In this document: positions 1-8,196 of the stretch, in pieces
Numbering within the stretch: position 1 is the first letter of the stretch
Layout of the letters: every line of letters starts with the position of its first letter
NCBI GenBank assembly: GCA_017561105.1
Contig: JAFZDR010000058.1
Location: 1-9,769, forward strand
Direction: 5' to 3'
DNA from: Alistipes sp.
GTDB lineage: Bacteria > Bacteroidota > Bacteroidia > Bacteroidales > Rikenellaceae
DNA length: 9,769 nucleotides
Notes under the pieces: generated by a model
What the model saw: only the letters and a program-made list of their open reading frames with translations
What the model was told of the DNA's origin: nothing
The model's database searches: none
Program-made: the position numbers and the translations under genes

Positions 1-1981
1 ACTCCTCGAAGTGCATTGTACCGAGCTTTGTCTCGTAGAATGTTGTCTGATCATGGTCGTGATTACCGATTACATGGAACATCGGTACATTGCTATCCGC
101 TACGACATTAACATAATCGTCCAACTTTGTCATGTCGTTAAATACGAGGTCGCCAAGGTTTATTGCAAAGAACTCATCCTCGCTTGAAGCCTTAGATTCC
201 TTGAGTGCTACAATATCCGGATATATCACATTCTTGAGCTTATAGCCCGCGCTATCTACCTTAATACCCTTCATCTGCGGGTCGCCAATCATCACTACGC
301 TATACTTGCCAACCTCTCTCTCACGCTTTTCGAGGACAAAGTCCGCCTTAACGGCCTTTGCGTGGCGAGGAATGCGTCGGAAGTTCTGTGGTACACTCTT
401 GCGGAACGATAGTTTATAGTCGGCAGGTGTAGATATAGTAACGAAACGAGCCGATGCAAGGTTTGACTTCATCTTATAGCGACCCTCCGCATCGGTCTGC
501 ACGCACAATGTACCATCCGAGATTACTGCACCTGCAACCGCCTCGCCCGAGGTTGTTGTAACACGACCGTAGAGGTTATATCCACCCTCGGCCACATCAA
601 CACTCTCGGCCATATTATTATCAAAGTAGTCGCCTGTGATGGTTGTGTAGGCCATATATCCCACCTCATCACCGCTGCGACAGCCCTTCGCATTGACAAC
701 GCCATTGTTAGCGCAATCCACAACCTCGATTCCGCAATTTGCACTGCCTCGGCTACGGCCAAAAAGTCCACCGACGCAGATGCTCTTATCCGATACATTG
801 CTCGAGATCTCGCCGAAATTGTTGCAGCGACGCACACGCGAGCCATAGACGAGTTTGCTCTTGCTGAAGAGGTAACCGACAATACCACCCACACATGTAG
901 CCTTGCCAGCAGTAGTGTTATTGAAGCTGATTGCACCGTAGTTATTGCAATTGCAGAAGTGTACACCCTCACCCGAAGCACCTAAAATTCCGGCAGCATA
1001 CGACGATACGCTACATGCTGAAGATATATTACCATAGTTCGAGCAGCCGATAATATTGCGAGCACCCGATATGGTTGAGCAGATACCCGCCACATATGTA
1101 GGATGTGTGCCCGATGCCGACACTGCGCCAAAGTTGTCGCAGCACTGCACATGGTTGGCGCTCTGTGCCACAACACCCGCAACATGGCCATAATTCTTGG
1201 CTGCCGGATTTCCGCTTGCACTCTCCACCTTAACATCGCCTCGGTTTACACAGTAGCGCACTCCGGCACGACCCGAGTAGCCCACAACACCTGCAGCATA
1301 TATGCGAGGTGTATCGCCACTGAAGGTAATTGCACCCGTATTCTCACAGCGGTAGATTACGATATTGCGATGTCCCTTTGGAATAGTAGATGCTGCAACA
1401 CCTCCGACCGAGATGCTGACTTTCGCATTGGCCGACGCTATATAGCTCTCGGCCGATATCGCTCCCGTATTGCGGCAATCGTGAATTGAGTGCCCGTTCT
1501 GAGCAACCAATCCGCCGACATAGATATGCTTCTCGGTATAAGCACCTTTGTACGAGATGCTTCCGCCATTCTCACAACGATAGATTGTACCCTTATTAAC
1601 ATTGACTACAAATCCTGCAACAACTTCATCCTTTGCTGCTACATTCATTGCGCAAGAGCTGTCGATACGAAGATTGCACACTACGCCACCCGTATTCAAG
1701 GTGTCGATAAATCCGCACTTGGTTTTCCAATTCTTCAATGTGTAGCCATTACCGTCGAAGGTTCCGGCAAACGAGCGAATCGGAGTCCACTTCTTCATCT
1801 TCTTCATATCGATATCGCTCTCAAGGCAGACTACGCCCTTCTCGTTCTGCCACGCCGAGATATCATCGCCCTTATTTATCGCCTTAACAAAGGCTGCCAA
1901 CTCCTTGACATTGCCGATACCACCTGCAAATACGGTCGCAACCGAGAGCAGGAGCATCAAAAACATAGATAAACGCTTCAT
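1..1981 (-). CDS. Exported GLUG-repeat calcineurin-like phosphoesterase, copy C (partial, 3' end off the window)
   Basis: The frame is open for 660 codons from the ATG at 1981 to the left edge; I translated it throughout and found no stop or frameshift. It starts with a signal peptide (MKRLSMFLMLLLSVATVFAGG, probable cut after FA). About nine Gly-rich coils follow (roughly residues 120-440), with the pattern xVGGxxG...CxNxG, as in GLUG repeats forming a beta-helix. Next is a carboxypeptidase-regulatory-like beta domain (MetallophosN type, about 469-556), then the phosphoesterase core: G566-DPQ, G610-DL, G639-NHDHD. The later His motif, GHxH and C-terminal domain lie beyond the window. Metal-dependent hydrolysis of phosphate mono- or diesters outside the cytoplasm is expected from the family; the substrate is unknown. 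It is the last visible gene of the operon, 30 bp after copy B. In most of its length it resembles copy A more than copy B, but its signal-peptide DNA is nearly identical to that of copy B. Confidence 0.9.
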   Translation of the reverse strand, partial: MKRLSMFLMLLLSVATVFAGGIGNVKELAAFVKAINKGDDISAWQNEKGVVCLESDIDMKKMKKWTPIRSFAGTFDGNGYTLKNWKTKCGFIDTLNTGGVVCNLRIDSSCAMNVAAKDEVVAGFVVNVNKGTIYRCENGGSISYKGAYTEKHIYVGGLVAQNGHSIHDCRNTGAISAESYIASANAKVSISVGGVAASTIPKGHRNIVIYRCENTGAITFSGDTPRIYAAGVVGYSGRAGVRYCVNRGDVKVESASGNPAAKNYGHVAGVVAQSANHVQCCDNFGAVSASGTHPTYVAGICSTISGARNIIGCSNYGNISSACSVSSYAAGILGASGEGVHFCNCNNYGAISFNNTTAGKATCVGGIVGYLFSKSKLVYGSRVRRCNNFGEISSNVSDKSICVGGLFGRSRGSANCGIEVVDCANNGVVNAKGCRSGDEVGYMAYTTITGDYFDNNMAESVDVAEGGYNLYGRVTTTSGEAVAGAVISDGTLCVQTDAEGRYKMKSNLASARFVTISTPADYKLSFRKSVPQNFRRIPRHAKAVKADFVLEKREREVGKYSVVMIGDPQMKGIKVDSAGYKLKNVIYPDIVALKESKASSEDEFFAINLGDLVFNDMTKLDDYVNVVADSNVPMFHVIGNHDHDQTTFYETKLGTMHFEE
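1751..1864. repeat. 114-bp near-identical patch shared by copies C and A (copy C member)
   Basis: This segment matches 7511-7624 with one mismatch (position 1820, C versus A). It codes for the stretch between the signal peptide and the first coil, including ISAWQNEKGVVCL and KMKKWTPIRSFAGTFDG. The corresponding part of copy B (4631-4744) is clearly diverged. Confidence 0.85.
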
Positions 1982-2097
1982 TATAGTATAGTTTTAAGTT
2001 TTATTTCGAGTTTACCACTCCACTTTTTGGATGTAGGTACGGCCAAAGTTATCGGTTACACGCACCTCGCCCGAACGAACGCCCTCGCTCGGTTTGA
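1893..2097. repeat. 205-bp junction duplicate between copies B and C
   Basis: This segment matches 4773-4977 with seven mismatches (1913, 1955, 2008, 2045, 2048, 2079, 2081), all transitions, about 97% identity. It spans the last 28 or so codons of copy B including its stop, the whole 30-bp spacer, and the first 30 or so codons of copy C. The identity ends sharply on both sides. Confidence 0.85.
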
Positions 2098-4861
2098 CAC
2101 GGAACATATATCTCGACTTATTCGGTTTGGTATAGTCGTGTACCTTACCTTTGCTGCTTGTCCAAGTGACCGAAGGGTCTGCCTTTGCCACCAAATGGGC
2201 AACAGATTTATTTATCTCAATAGCATCGAGGTCCTCCTCTTTGTGTTGTTCGAGGGTTGCCACCTTGGCACCATTCTCCCACCACTCCGGCTTCGACCAG
2301 AAGTTGGAGGTGTAGTTCCATATACAAGCCTTGACATAGCCATCACCTGTACGGGTTGGCGAATAGGCTCGAATCTGATAGTCGCGATCGTGACCTATTG
2401 ACTTGTAATACCACTCGACATTATCGCCTTTCACCTCAACAGCCATATATCCGTTAGGTGTTCCATCGACACCGAGTTCGCGATTTGCACGCAAGTTACC
2501 ACTGCAACGCGCCACAGCTACACCTATAACATTTCCGAGGTTATTCTGCTCCTCTCCCTCATAATCTGCTCCGAAGTTGTTGTGGTAGTGTCCCGACCAC
2601 GAATATACCCTCTTAAATGGAGCAAGTGCCGCAGAGTAGCGTTTGTAATTCAGGCTCTTCTTGATATGACGATGTAAGTGTGCGTGTGCACAAATCACGA
2701 TAGAGTGATCCTTTGGCACAAAACTCAAATCCTGCTCTAACCACTTCACCGCATCATCGTCAAGACCGTAGCCATAGTGCTTCTTGCGATTTGGGCGAGC
2801 ATAGTTTATATCATTCACCAAGATATAGTGAATCTTTCCTATGTTAAACGAGTAGTTCGTAGGTGAGATATACTCCTCGAAGAATTGTGTTCCGAGTTTT
2901 GTTTCAAGGATTGTTGTTTGATCAAAATCGTGGTTACCTATCACATGAAACATATCAAGCCCACTTCCTGCAACAATATCCAGATAGTCGTCGTAAGCCT
3001 CCATCCAGTTGTAGCACAAATCTCCGAGATTGATAGTAAATATCTGCTTGCCCTCGCTCTTTGCCAACTCAACAACATCCGGAATGATTACATCGCGGAA
3101 CTTCTCGCTTGATGTATCGTGGTTAAAACCTCGCATCTGTGGGTCGCCAATCATCGCTACAATATAGTCATCCATCGGCTGGTCGCGCTTTGTGAGGGTA
3201 AAGTTTGCTACTGCACCATGCGAATGACGAGGGATACGGCGGAAAATTTGAGGTATGCTCTTATAGAATGGCACCTTGTATCCGTCAGGCACCGAGATAA
3301 AGACAAAGTTGGTCTTTGCCATATTGCTCTTCAAGGCGTATCGACCTTCGGCATCTGTCTGTACACAGGTGTAACCATCAGAGACGACAACTCCCTTCAA
3401 TGGCTCACCGACTGTTGATGTTACACGACCATAAATTGTAGCACCATTCGCCATCGGCTCAGCCTTTTCGGCGTAGTTATTATGGTAATACCCACCGGTA
3501 ACTTTTGTATAAGTGGAGTATGGCAAAATATCATCCTTGCGACCGCCGTCAGCGATAAGTTCACCTCGATTAGAACAATCGACAAATGTGATAGGGGCGA
3601 TTTCGGTACCCAACGATCGACCGGCAACACCTCCTGTATGTATCGAGTTTTTGCTATCCTCATAGGTATTGCCACCATTACCGCTCATCACTTTACCGTA
3701 GTTGTTACAACAACGAAGGAAAGCTCCCTGATTGAGTTTCTTCTCCGAACCTACCGATCCTGCAACGCCACCAATAAATGAAGCCTTAGGACTCTGGCCG
3801 GCAAAGATAACCTCTCCGTAGTTATTGCCATTGTAGATATGTGTTTCGTTCGACATTGTACCAACAACACCTCCCACGAGCGACATTCCGTTGGTCGCCG
3901 AAACAACCTTACCAAAATTGTTACAGCCGGTAATATTGAGTTTGCCGTGAGGCTCTCCTACAATACCCGCCATACGCACCTGATAGAGACCCTTTGAATC
4001 GACCTGACCAAAATTATCACAACAGACGATATGGGCATTGGTGTGTCCTGCTACTCCGCCCATATATACACGACCGCCAACCTTATCATCGCCCTTCTCA
4101 GCCATAACAGCCACTGTTCCGTGGTTCACGCAATGTTTAATCGTAGCCTTCACCGACTGACCGGCGATACCGCCTACAAAGCTCTGTGGCATATCGCTTG
4201 TAACAGTGATATTTCCACGATTCTCACAACGGATATACGAAGCACACGAGAGATTCTTGTGGCTACCTCCGGCAAGACCTCCGATATATAGTCCTGCCTT
4301 CTTGGATGTTGTCGCAATAACAGCCTCCGACCTGATATCGCCGCCATTCTTGCAATCGATCAACACATAACGATTACGACCACACAAACCTCCGATAGAG
4401 ATGTATCCATTGGTTACACCGGCACTATGTTGGATCAATCCGTAATTTTCGCAATTACGCAATGTTCCACTGTTGATATTTACAATAAATCCTCGCACAC
4501 ATGGCTCACTGCCACTTGTAACCTTCATCGAGCACGAAGCGTCAATTCGAAGATTGCGAATCTCTCCGCCCTCCTTCAACTCGTGGATAAGAGCATCCTT
4601 TGCCTTCCAATTCTTCAAGGCATATCCCTTTCCGTCGAACACACCATTGAACGCCATGATTAAAGGCAACTTTTTTGCCTTCTTCATGTCAATATCACAT
4701 TCAAGGCAAACTACGCCCTTGTCATCCTGCCATGCCGAGATATCCTCGCCCTGATTGATAGCCTTTGCAAAAGCTGCCAACTCCTTGACATTACCGATAC
4801 CACCTGCAAATACGGTCGCAACCGAGAGCAGGAGTATCAAAAACATAGATAAACGCTTCAT
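2012..4861 (-). CDS. Exported GLUG-repeat calcineurin-like phosphoesterase, copy B
   Basis: Predicted 949-residue secreted metallophosphoesterase. Residues 1-20 are a type I signal peptide (MKRLSMFLILLLSVATVFA) with no lipobox. Residues 120-439 hold nine Gly-rich coils of GLUG type, e.g. YIGGLAG, FVGGIAG, YMGGVAG, each ending in a turn such as CENRG, CVNHG, CDNFG or CNNYG. A MetallophosN-like beta domain follows (YGRVTSTVGEPLKGVVVSDG). The core has all expected metal motifs: G572-DPQ, G613-DLCYN, G642-NHDFD, H726 in CAHAH, and G757-HYH. The C-terminal domain is of MetallophosC type (GTPNGYMAVEVKGDNVEWYY). Gln replaces the usual His in motif I, as in CPPED1-like phosphatases. The start is set by the signal peptide and by alignment with copy C. 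Copy B is the most diverged of the three in its body, yet its two ends are nearly identical to its neighbours. Its last residues, GEVRVTDNFGRTYIQKVEW, are also those of copy A. I see no type IX sorting tail. Substrate unknown. Confidence 0.9.
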   Translation of the reverse strand: MKRLSMFLILLLSVATVFAGGIGNVKELAAFAKAINQGEDISAWQDDKGVVCLECDIDMKKAKKLPLIMAFNGVFDGKGYALKNWKAKDALIHELKEGGEIRNLRIDASCSMKVTSGSEPCVRGFIVNINSGTLRNCENYGLIQHSAGVTNGYISIGGLCGRNRYVLIDCKNGGDIRSEAVIATTSKKAGLYIGGLAGGSHKNLSCASYIRCENRGNITVTSDMPQSFVGGIAGQSVKATIKHCVNHGTVAVMAEKGDDKVGGRVYMGGVAGHTNAHIVCCDNFGQVDSKGLYQVRMAGIVGEPHGKLNITGCNNFGKVVSATNGMSLVGGVVGTMSNETHIYNGNNYGEVIFAGQSPKASFIGGVAGSVGSEKKLNQGAFLRCCNNYGKVMSGNGGNTYEDSKNSIHTGGVAGRSLGTEIAPITFVDCSNRGELIADGGRKDDILPYSTYTKVTGGYYHNNYAEKAEPMANGATIYGRVTSTVGEPLKGVVVSDGYTCVQTDAEGRYALKSNMAKTNFVFISVPDGYKVPFYKSIPQIFRRIPRHSHGAVANFTLTKRDQPMDDYIVAMIGDPQMRGFNHDTSSEKFRDVIIPDVVELAKSEGKQIFTINLGDLCYNWMEAYDDYLDIVAGSGLDMFHVIGNHDFDQTTILETKLGTQFFEEYISPTNYSFNIGKIHYILVNDINYARPNRKKHYGYGLDDDAVKWLEQDLSFVPKDHSIVICAHAHLHRHIKKSLNYKRYSAALAPFKRVYSWSGHYHNNFGADYEGEEQNNLGNVIGVAVARCSGNLRANRELGVDGTPNGYMAVEVKGDNVEWYYKSIGHDRDYQIRAYSPTRTGDGYVKACIWNYTSNFWSKPEWWENGAKVATLEQHKEEDLDAIEINKSVAHLVAKADPSVTWTSSKGKVHDYTKPNKSRYMFRVKPSEGVRSGEVRVTDNFGRTYIQKVEW

Positions 4862-4977
4862 TATAGTATAGTTTTAAGTTTTATTTCAAGTTTACCACTC
4901 CACTTTTTGGATGTAGGTACGGCCGAAATTATCGGTTACACGCACCTCGCCCGAACGAGCACCCTCGCTCGGTTTGA
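4773..4977. repeat. 205-bp junction duplicate between copies A and B
   Basis: Second member of the junction repeat, exactly 2,880 bp from the first. It contains the 3' end of copy A, the 30-bp spacer at 4862-4891 (one difference from the other spacer) and the signal-peptide codons of copy B. The spacer is A/T-rich, has no Shine-Dalgarno sequence and no TAnnTTTG element, so separate promoters for the downstream copies are not evident. Confidence 0.85.
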
Positions 4978-7744
4978 TGTGGAATGTACCGTGCGCCTCG
5001 TGTGGAATGGCTTTGTCATCACCCTTACGACCGAGGAAAGGGCCTTGCTTTGCATAATCCTCCAAGTAGGCGATATCCTTCTCGGGCAGAGGAGTCATCT
5101 CACCCACCATTCGGCCATTCTCCCACCACTCAGGCATTGTCCAATAGTTAGGTGACCAATTCCAGATATTCACCTTCACGAGTTCGCCACCCGTACGAGT
5201 CGGAGCGTAGACATTCATCTGATGTGATCGATCGTAGCCTACGGTCTTGTAGTACCACTCGAACTTATCTCCATCGACATCCACAACCATATAGCCCTGT
5301 GGAGTGCCGTCGTTGAACATCTCGCGACTAACATGCAAACCACCACAGCAACGCGCTACGCAGATGCTTGTGATATTGTTGAAGCGAGGCTCCACGCCCG
5401 TCATACTATAGTCATAGCCGAAGTTGTAGTGATAGTGGCCCGACCAGGCATAGACCTTGGCGTATGGCGCAAAGAGCTTTGAGTAGGCCGCAAAATTGAC
5501 CTTATCTCCGCTATTCAAATCGGGCTCATAAGGGAGCTTCATGTGAACAGGAAGAGGTCGACGATAGAGCTGCGCGTGCGAGCATACCACGATGGTATGA
5601 TCCTTCGGCACAAACTGCAAATCCTGCTCCAACCACTTCACAAAGAAGTCGTCGAGACCGATATCGTAAGTACGCTTTGTGCTCATTCTGTTCCACGAAA
5701 TATTGTCGAGGATGATGTAGTGCACCTTGCCGATGTTGAACGAGTAGTTCACTGGCTGGAAGAACTCCTCGAAGTGGATCGTTCCAAGACGAGTATCGAG
5801 GATTGTGGTTTGATCGTGGTCGTGATTGCCAATTACATGGAACATCTGGAAGCCACTCTGCGATGCACAATCGATGAAATCGTCGAACTTGGTCATATCG
5901 TTGAAGACGAGGTCACCAAGGTTGATGGCGAAGAAGTCATCGTCGGTAGCTGCCTTCTCTCTTTTGAGCGAAACGATATCTGGATAGACAAAATTCTTCA
6001 AACGATAGACTGCGCTGTCGACACCCACACCGCGAATCTGAGGGTCACCCATCATCACGATAGTATACTTTTCGAGCGGCTGTTCGCGCTTCTCGAGCAC
6101 AAAGTTCGCCTCCACAGCCTTTGCGTGGCGAGGTATGCGTCGGAAGTTCTGCGGCACACTCTTGCGAAACGACAATTTATACTCGGATGGTGTCGATATT
6201 GTAACGAAACGAGCCGATGCAAGATCTGACTTCATCTTGTAGCGACCCTCCTTATCGGTCTGCACACACACCGCTCCATCCGACACCACCGCACCCACAA
6301 CGGGCTCGCCCGAAGTAGAAGTTACGCATCCGTAGATGTTATACTCTCCTTCGCGCGGCTCCACCGCCTTAGCGAAGTTGTTATGGAAGTGGCTACCCTC
6401 CATCTTTACATTTGTTGCGCGAGATGAAATCTCACCCGCAGGGGAGCCATTCGAGATAATCTCTCCGCTGTTGCCACAATCTACAACCTTTATAGGAGCC
6501 GTCTCTGTACCCTTCAAAAGACCGACAACGCCACCCATGCGCACTCTTTTATTCTCCACCGCGCTCTCGACATTGCCGTAATTGGTGCAGTTGCGCATAT
6601 ACGAGCCGTGAGTAATATCCTTCTTGCTGACAAGGCAGCCTGCGACACCGCCAAAGTAGATAAGGTCCTTCGCCTCGCTACCCACAAAGCGAACAACGCC
6701 GTAGTTGTAGCAGTTTGTGAGGTGAGCACCCGCTTTCGAGACTCCAAGCACACCCGCAAAATATGATGTATCGTTGCAGCTGACCTCAACATTGCCGTAA
6801 TTGACACATCCGATAATATTTTTGGCAACTGCGACACCGCCACAAACACCTCCTGCCGAGGTCGAATGTGTGCCAGCAGCTGTTACTTTACCAAAGTTGT
6901 CGCTACTCTGTACATGTTGGTCGGTATTTGCGACAACACCGCCGACATAGGTAAAACCTCTGACACCCTCCGCACTCTTGCTCTCGACATCTACATTGCC
7001 ACGATTGACACAAAGACGAAGACCTGCACGATAGGAGCGACCTATAACGCCACCTACATAGACACGCAAGATATCACCCTTATAGCTTATTGTACCGCTA
7101 TTTTCGCAGTTGAAGAGGGTGTAATATCCTCGCGACTTTGGCACTGTGCGACCTACGACACCACCGACATATATAGACTGTTTGTTATCCACCGAGGAGA
7201 GAAAGCACTCCACAGTAATCTTTCCGCTATTGCGCGAATTGCTCACGACATAGCCATTCTGACCAACCAGACCACCAATCGAGATATTCTTATCTGTAGG
7301 CACACCCTTGTAGAGGATTGGAGCGCAGTTCTCGCAGTTGTCCACTCTACCTTTGCTAATGCGGGCAATAAATCCTGCGACAACTTCACCCTCGGCAGCA
7401 ACCGTCATCGAGCACGAAGCATCGATTCGCAGGTTACGCACCACTGCGCTATCGGCAATGACATCGAAGAGTCCATGCTGAGTTCTCCAATTCTTCAACG
7501 CGAAGCCCTGACCGTCGAAGGTTCCGGCAAACGAGCGAATCGGAGTCCACTTCTTCATCTTCTTCATATCGATATCGCTATCAAGGCAGACTACGCCCTT
7601 CTCGTTCTGCCACGCCGAGATATCCCCGCCCTCATTCAGCGCCTTGACAAAAGCCGCTAACTCCTTGGCACTGCCAATACCTCCTGCATATACAGCCACA
7701 GCTGATAGCAGGAGGATCAAAAAAGCAGCTACTCGCTTCATCAT
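4892..7744 (-). CDS. Exported GLUG-repeat calcineurin-like phosphoesterase, copy A
   Basis: Predicted 950-residue secreted metallophosphoesterase, first of the three tandem copies. The signal peptide (MMKRVAAFLILLLSAVAVYA) has no lipobox. About nine Gly-rich coils fill residues 120-433 (IYVGGVVG, VYVGGVIG, YFGGVAG; turns CENSG, CVNRG, CVNYG, CYNYG, CTNYG). The MetallophosN-like domain spans 469-556, followed by the core motifs G566-DPQ, G610-DLVFND, G639-NHDHD, H723 in CSHAQ, and G769-HYH, then a MetallophosC-like domain (GTPQGYMVVDVDGDKFEWYY). All metal-ligand positions known for the family are present, so it should be active. Two adjacent ATGs (7744 and 7741) can start it; the second aligns with the starts of copies B and C and makes the unit exactly 2,880 bp. 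Compared with copy B it has about 15 extra residues between the His motif and GHYH. It begins 10 bp after the DUF3127 gene, so the two are probably co-transcribed. Substrate unknown. Confidence 0.9.
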   Translation of the reverse strand: MMKRVAAFLILLLSAVAVYAGGIGSAKELAAFVKALNEGGDISAWQNEKGVVCLDSDIDMKKMKKWTPIRSFAGTFDGQGFALKNWRTQHGLFDVIADSAVVRNLRIDASCSMTVAAEGEVVAGFIARISKGRVDNCENCAPILYKGVPTDKNISIGGLVGQNGYVVSNSRNSGKITVECFLSSVDNKQSIYVGGVVGRTVPKSRGYYTLFNCENSGTISYKGDILRVYVGGVIGRSYRAGLRLCVNRGNVDVESKSAEGVRGFTYVGGVVANTDQHVQSSDNFGKVTAAGTHSTSAGGVCGGVAVAKNIIGCVNYGNVEVSCNDTSYFAGVLGVSKAGAHLTNCYNYGVVRFVGSEAKDLIYFGGVAGCLVSKKDITHGSYMRNCTNYGNVESAVENKRVRMGGVVGLLKGTETAPIKVVDCGNSGEIISNGSPAGEISSRATNVKMEGSHFHNNFAKAVEPREGEYNIYGCVTSTSGEPVVGAVVSDGAVCVQTDKEGRYKMKSDLASARFVTISTPSEYKLSFRKSVPQNFRRIPRHAKAVEANFVLEKREQPLEKYTIVMMGDPQIRGVGVDSAVYRLKNFVYPDIVSLKREKAATDDDFFAINLGDLVFNDMTKFDDFIDCASQSGFQMFHVIGNHDHDQTTILDTRLGTIHFEEFFQPVNYSFNIGKVHYIILDNISWNRMSTKRTYDIGLDDFFVKWLEQDLQFVPKDHTIVVCSHAQLYRRPLPVHMKLPYEPDLNSGDKVNFAAYSKLFAPYAKVYAWSGHYHYNFGYDYSMTGVEPRFNNITSICVARCCGGLHVSREMFNDGTPQGYMVVDVDGDKFEWYYKTVGYDRSHQMNVYAPTRTGGELVKVNIWNWSPNYWTMPEWWENGRMVGEMTPLPEKDIAYLEDYAKQGPFLGRKGDDKAIPHEAHGTFHIKPSEGARSGEVRVTDNFGRTYIQKVEW
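7511..7624. repeat. 114-bp near-identical patch shared by copies A and C (copy A member)
   Basis: Partner of 1751-1864, 5,760 bp away (twice the unit length). Only one base differs, at 7580. It lies in the code for the region between signal peptide and first coil. Flanking sequence on both sides is much less similar, so the patch has sharp borders. Confidence 0.85.
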
Positions 7745-7754
7745 TTATTCAGTT

Positions 7755-8168
7755 TTAGAATGGAAGATCATCCACCACCGGTGCGCTCTGCGGAGCCATT
7801 GCCGGCTCCTCAGTCGGCATTGGCGCTGCCATCGGAACTGCAGGAGCAACAGGGATTGGCTCGCTGTAAGGTGCCTGCGCAACCTGAGCAGCCTCCTTCG
7901 GCTCTACGCGGCGACCGATAACATCGGTATACCAGCGACCATTAAACTCGCGCGACTCGACATCGAAAGTCACCTTGTAGGCTGCACCTGTAACAAGGCG
8001 GGCAACCTCATCGCGCTTATTGAAGAACTTTACGCTCACCTTACGCGGATATGGCGAATTGTTCTGCATCTCGAATACTACATTCTGGCTGTGCCACTCG
8101 CCACGAGCCGAAGTTCCGGTCTGTGCCGGCAAAACGGAGAATACAACTCCTTCAAATACAAATTCCAT
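7755..8168 (-). CDS. DUF3127 protein with SSB-like acidic C-terminal tail
   Basis: A 137-residue cytoplasmic protein with no signal peptide or membrane segment. Residues 1-88 match my recollection of DUF3127, a Bacteroidota family thought to have an OB-like fold (FEGVVFSVLPAQTGTSARGEW, FEMQNN, YKVTFDVESREFNGRWYTDV). Residues 89-131 are a low-complexity linker rich in Ala, Pro, Met and Glu. The protein ends in VVDDLPF. Bacterial SSB has the same plan: OB domain, disordered linker, and an acidic tip ending DDIPF or similar that recruits repair and replication proteins. A role in single-stranded nucleic acid binding or in docking SSB partners is therefore inferred, not shown. It lies 28 bp after the antiporter and 10 bp before phosphoesterase copy A. 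The leader is A-rich without a Shine-Dalgarno sequence; the ATG at 8168 is the only sensible start. Family call is good, function unproven. Confidence 0.85.
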   Translation of the reverse strand: MEFVFEGVVFSVLPAQTGTSARGEWHSQNVVFEMQNNSPYPRKVSVKFFNKRDEVARLVTGAAYKVTFDVESREFNGRWYTDVIGRRVEPKEAAQVAQAPYSEPIPVAPAVPMAAPMPTEEPAMAPQSAPVVDDLPF

Positions 8169-8196
8169 AATCTTTCTTATTTTTTATTTTACGATT

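Noticed and set aside
2012..2100. Type IX secretion sorting domain at the C-terminus
   Set aside because: The conserved end (DNFGRTYIQKVEW) does not show the usual C-terminal sorting-domain motifs, so export beyond the periplasm is not claimed.
4862..4891. Internal promoter in the 30-bp spacers
   Set aside because: The spacers are A/T-rich but contain no TAnnTTTG element on the minus strand.
6038..6049. Loss of the motif I histidine (DPQ instead of DxH) as a sign of an inactive enzyme
   Set aside because: All three copies have DPQ, and Gln at this position is known in CPPED1-like phosphoesterases; the other ligand motifs are intact in copies A and B.
5543..6229. 228-codon plus-strand open frame opposite copy A
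   Set aside because: It is antisense to the phosphoesterase core, whose translation carries clear family motifs. The plus-strand product shows no family features and no promoter or leader.
6866..7660. 264-codon plus-strand open frame opposite the coil region of copy A
   Set aside because: Its Thr/Ala/Ile-rich product mirrors the Gly/Asn/Val-rich coils on the other strand. A similar shadow occurs opposite copy C (1490-1972), as expected from shared codon use.
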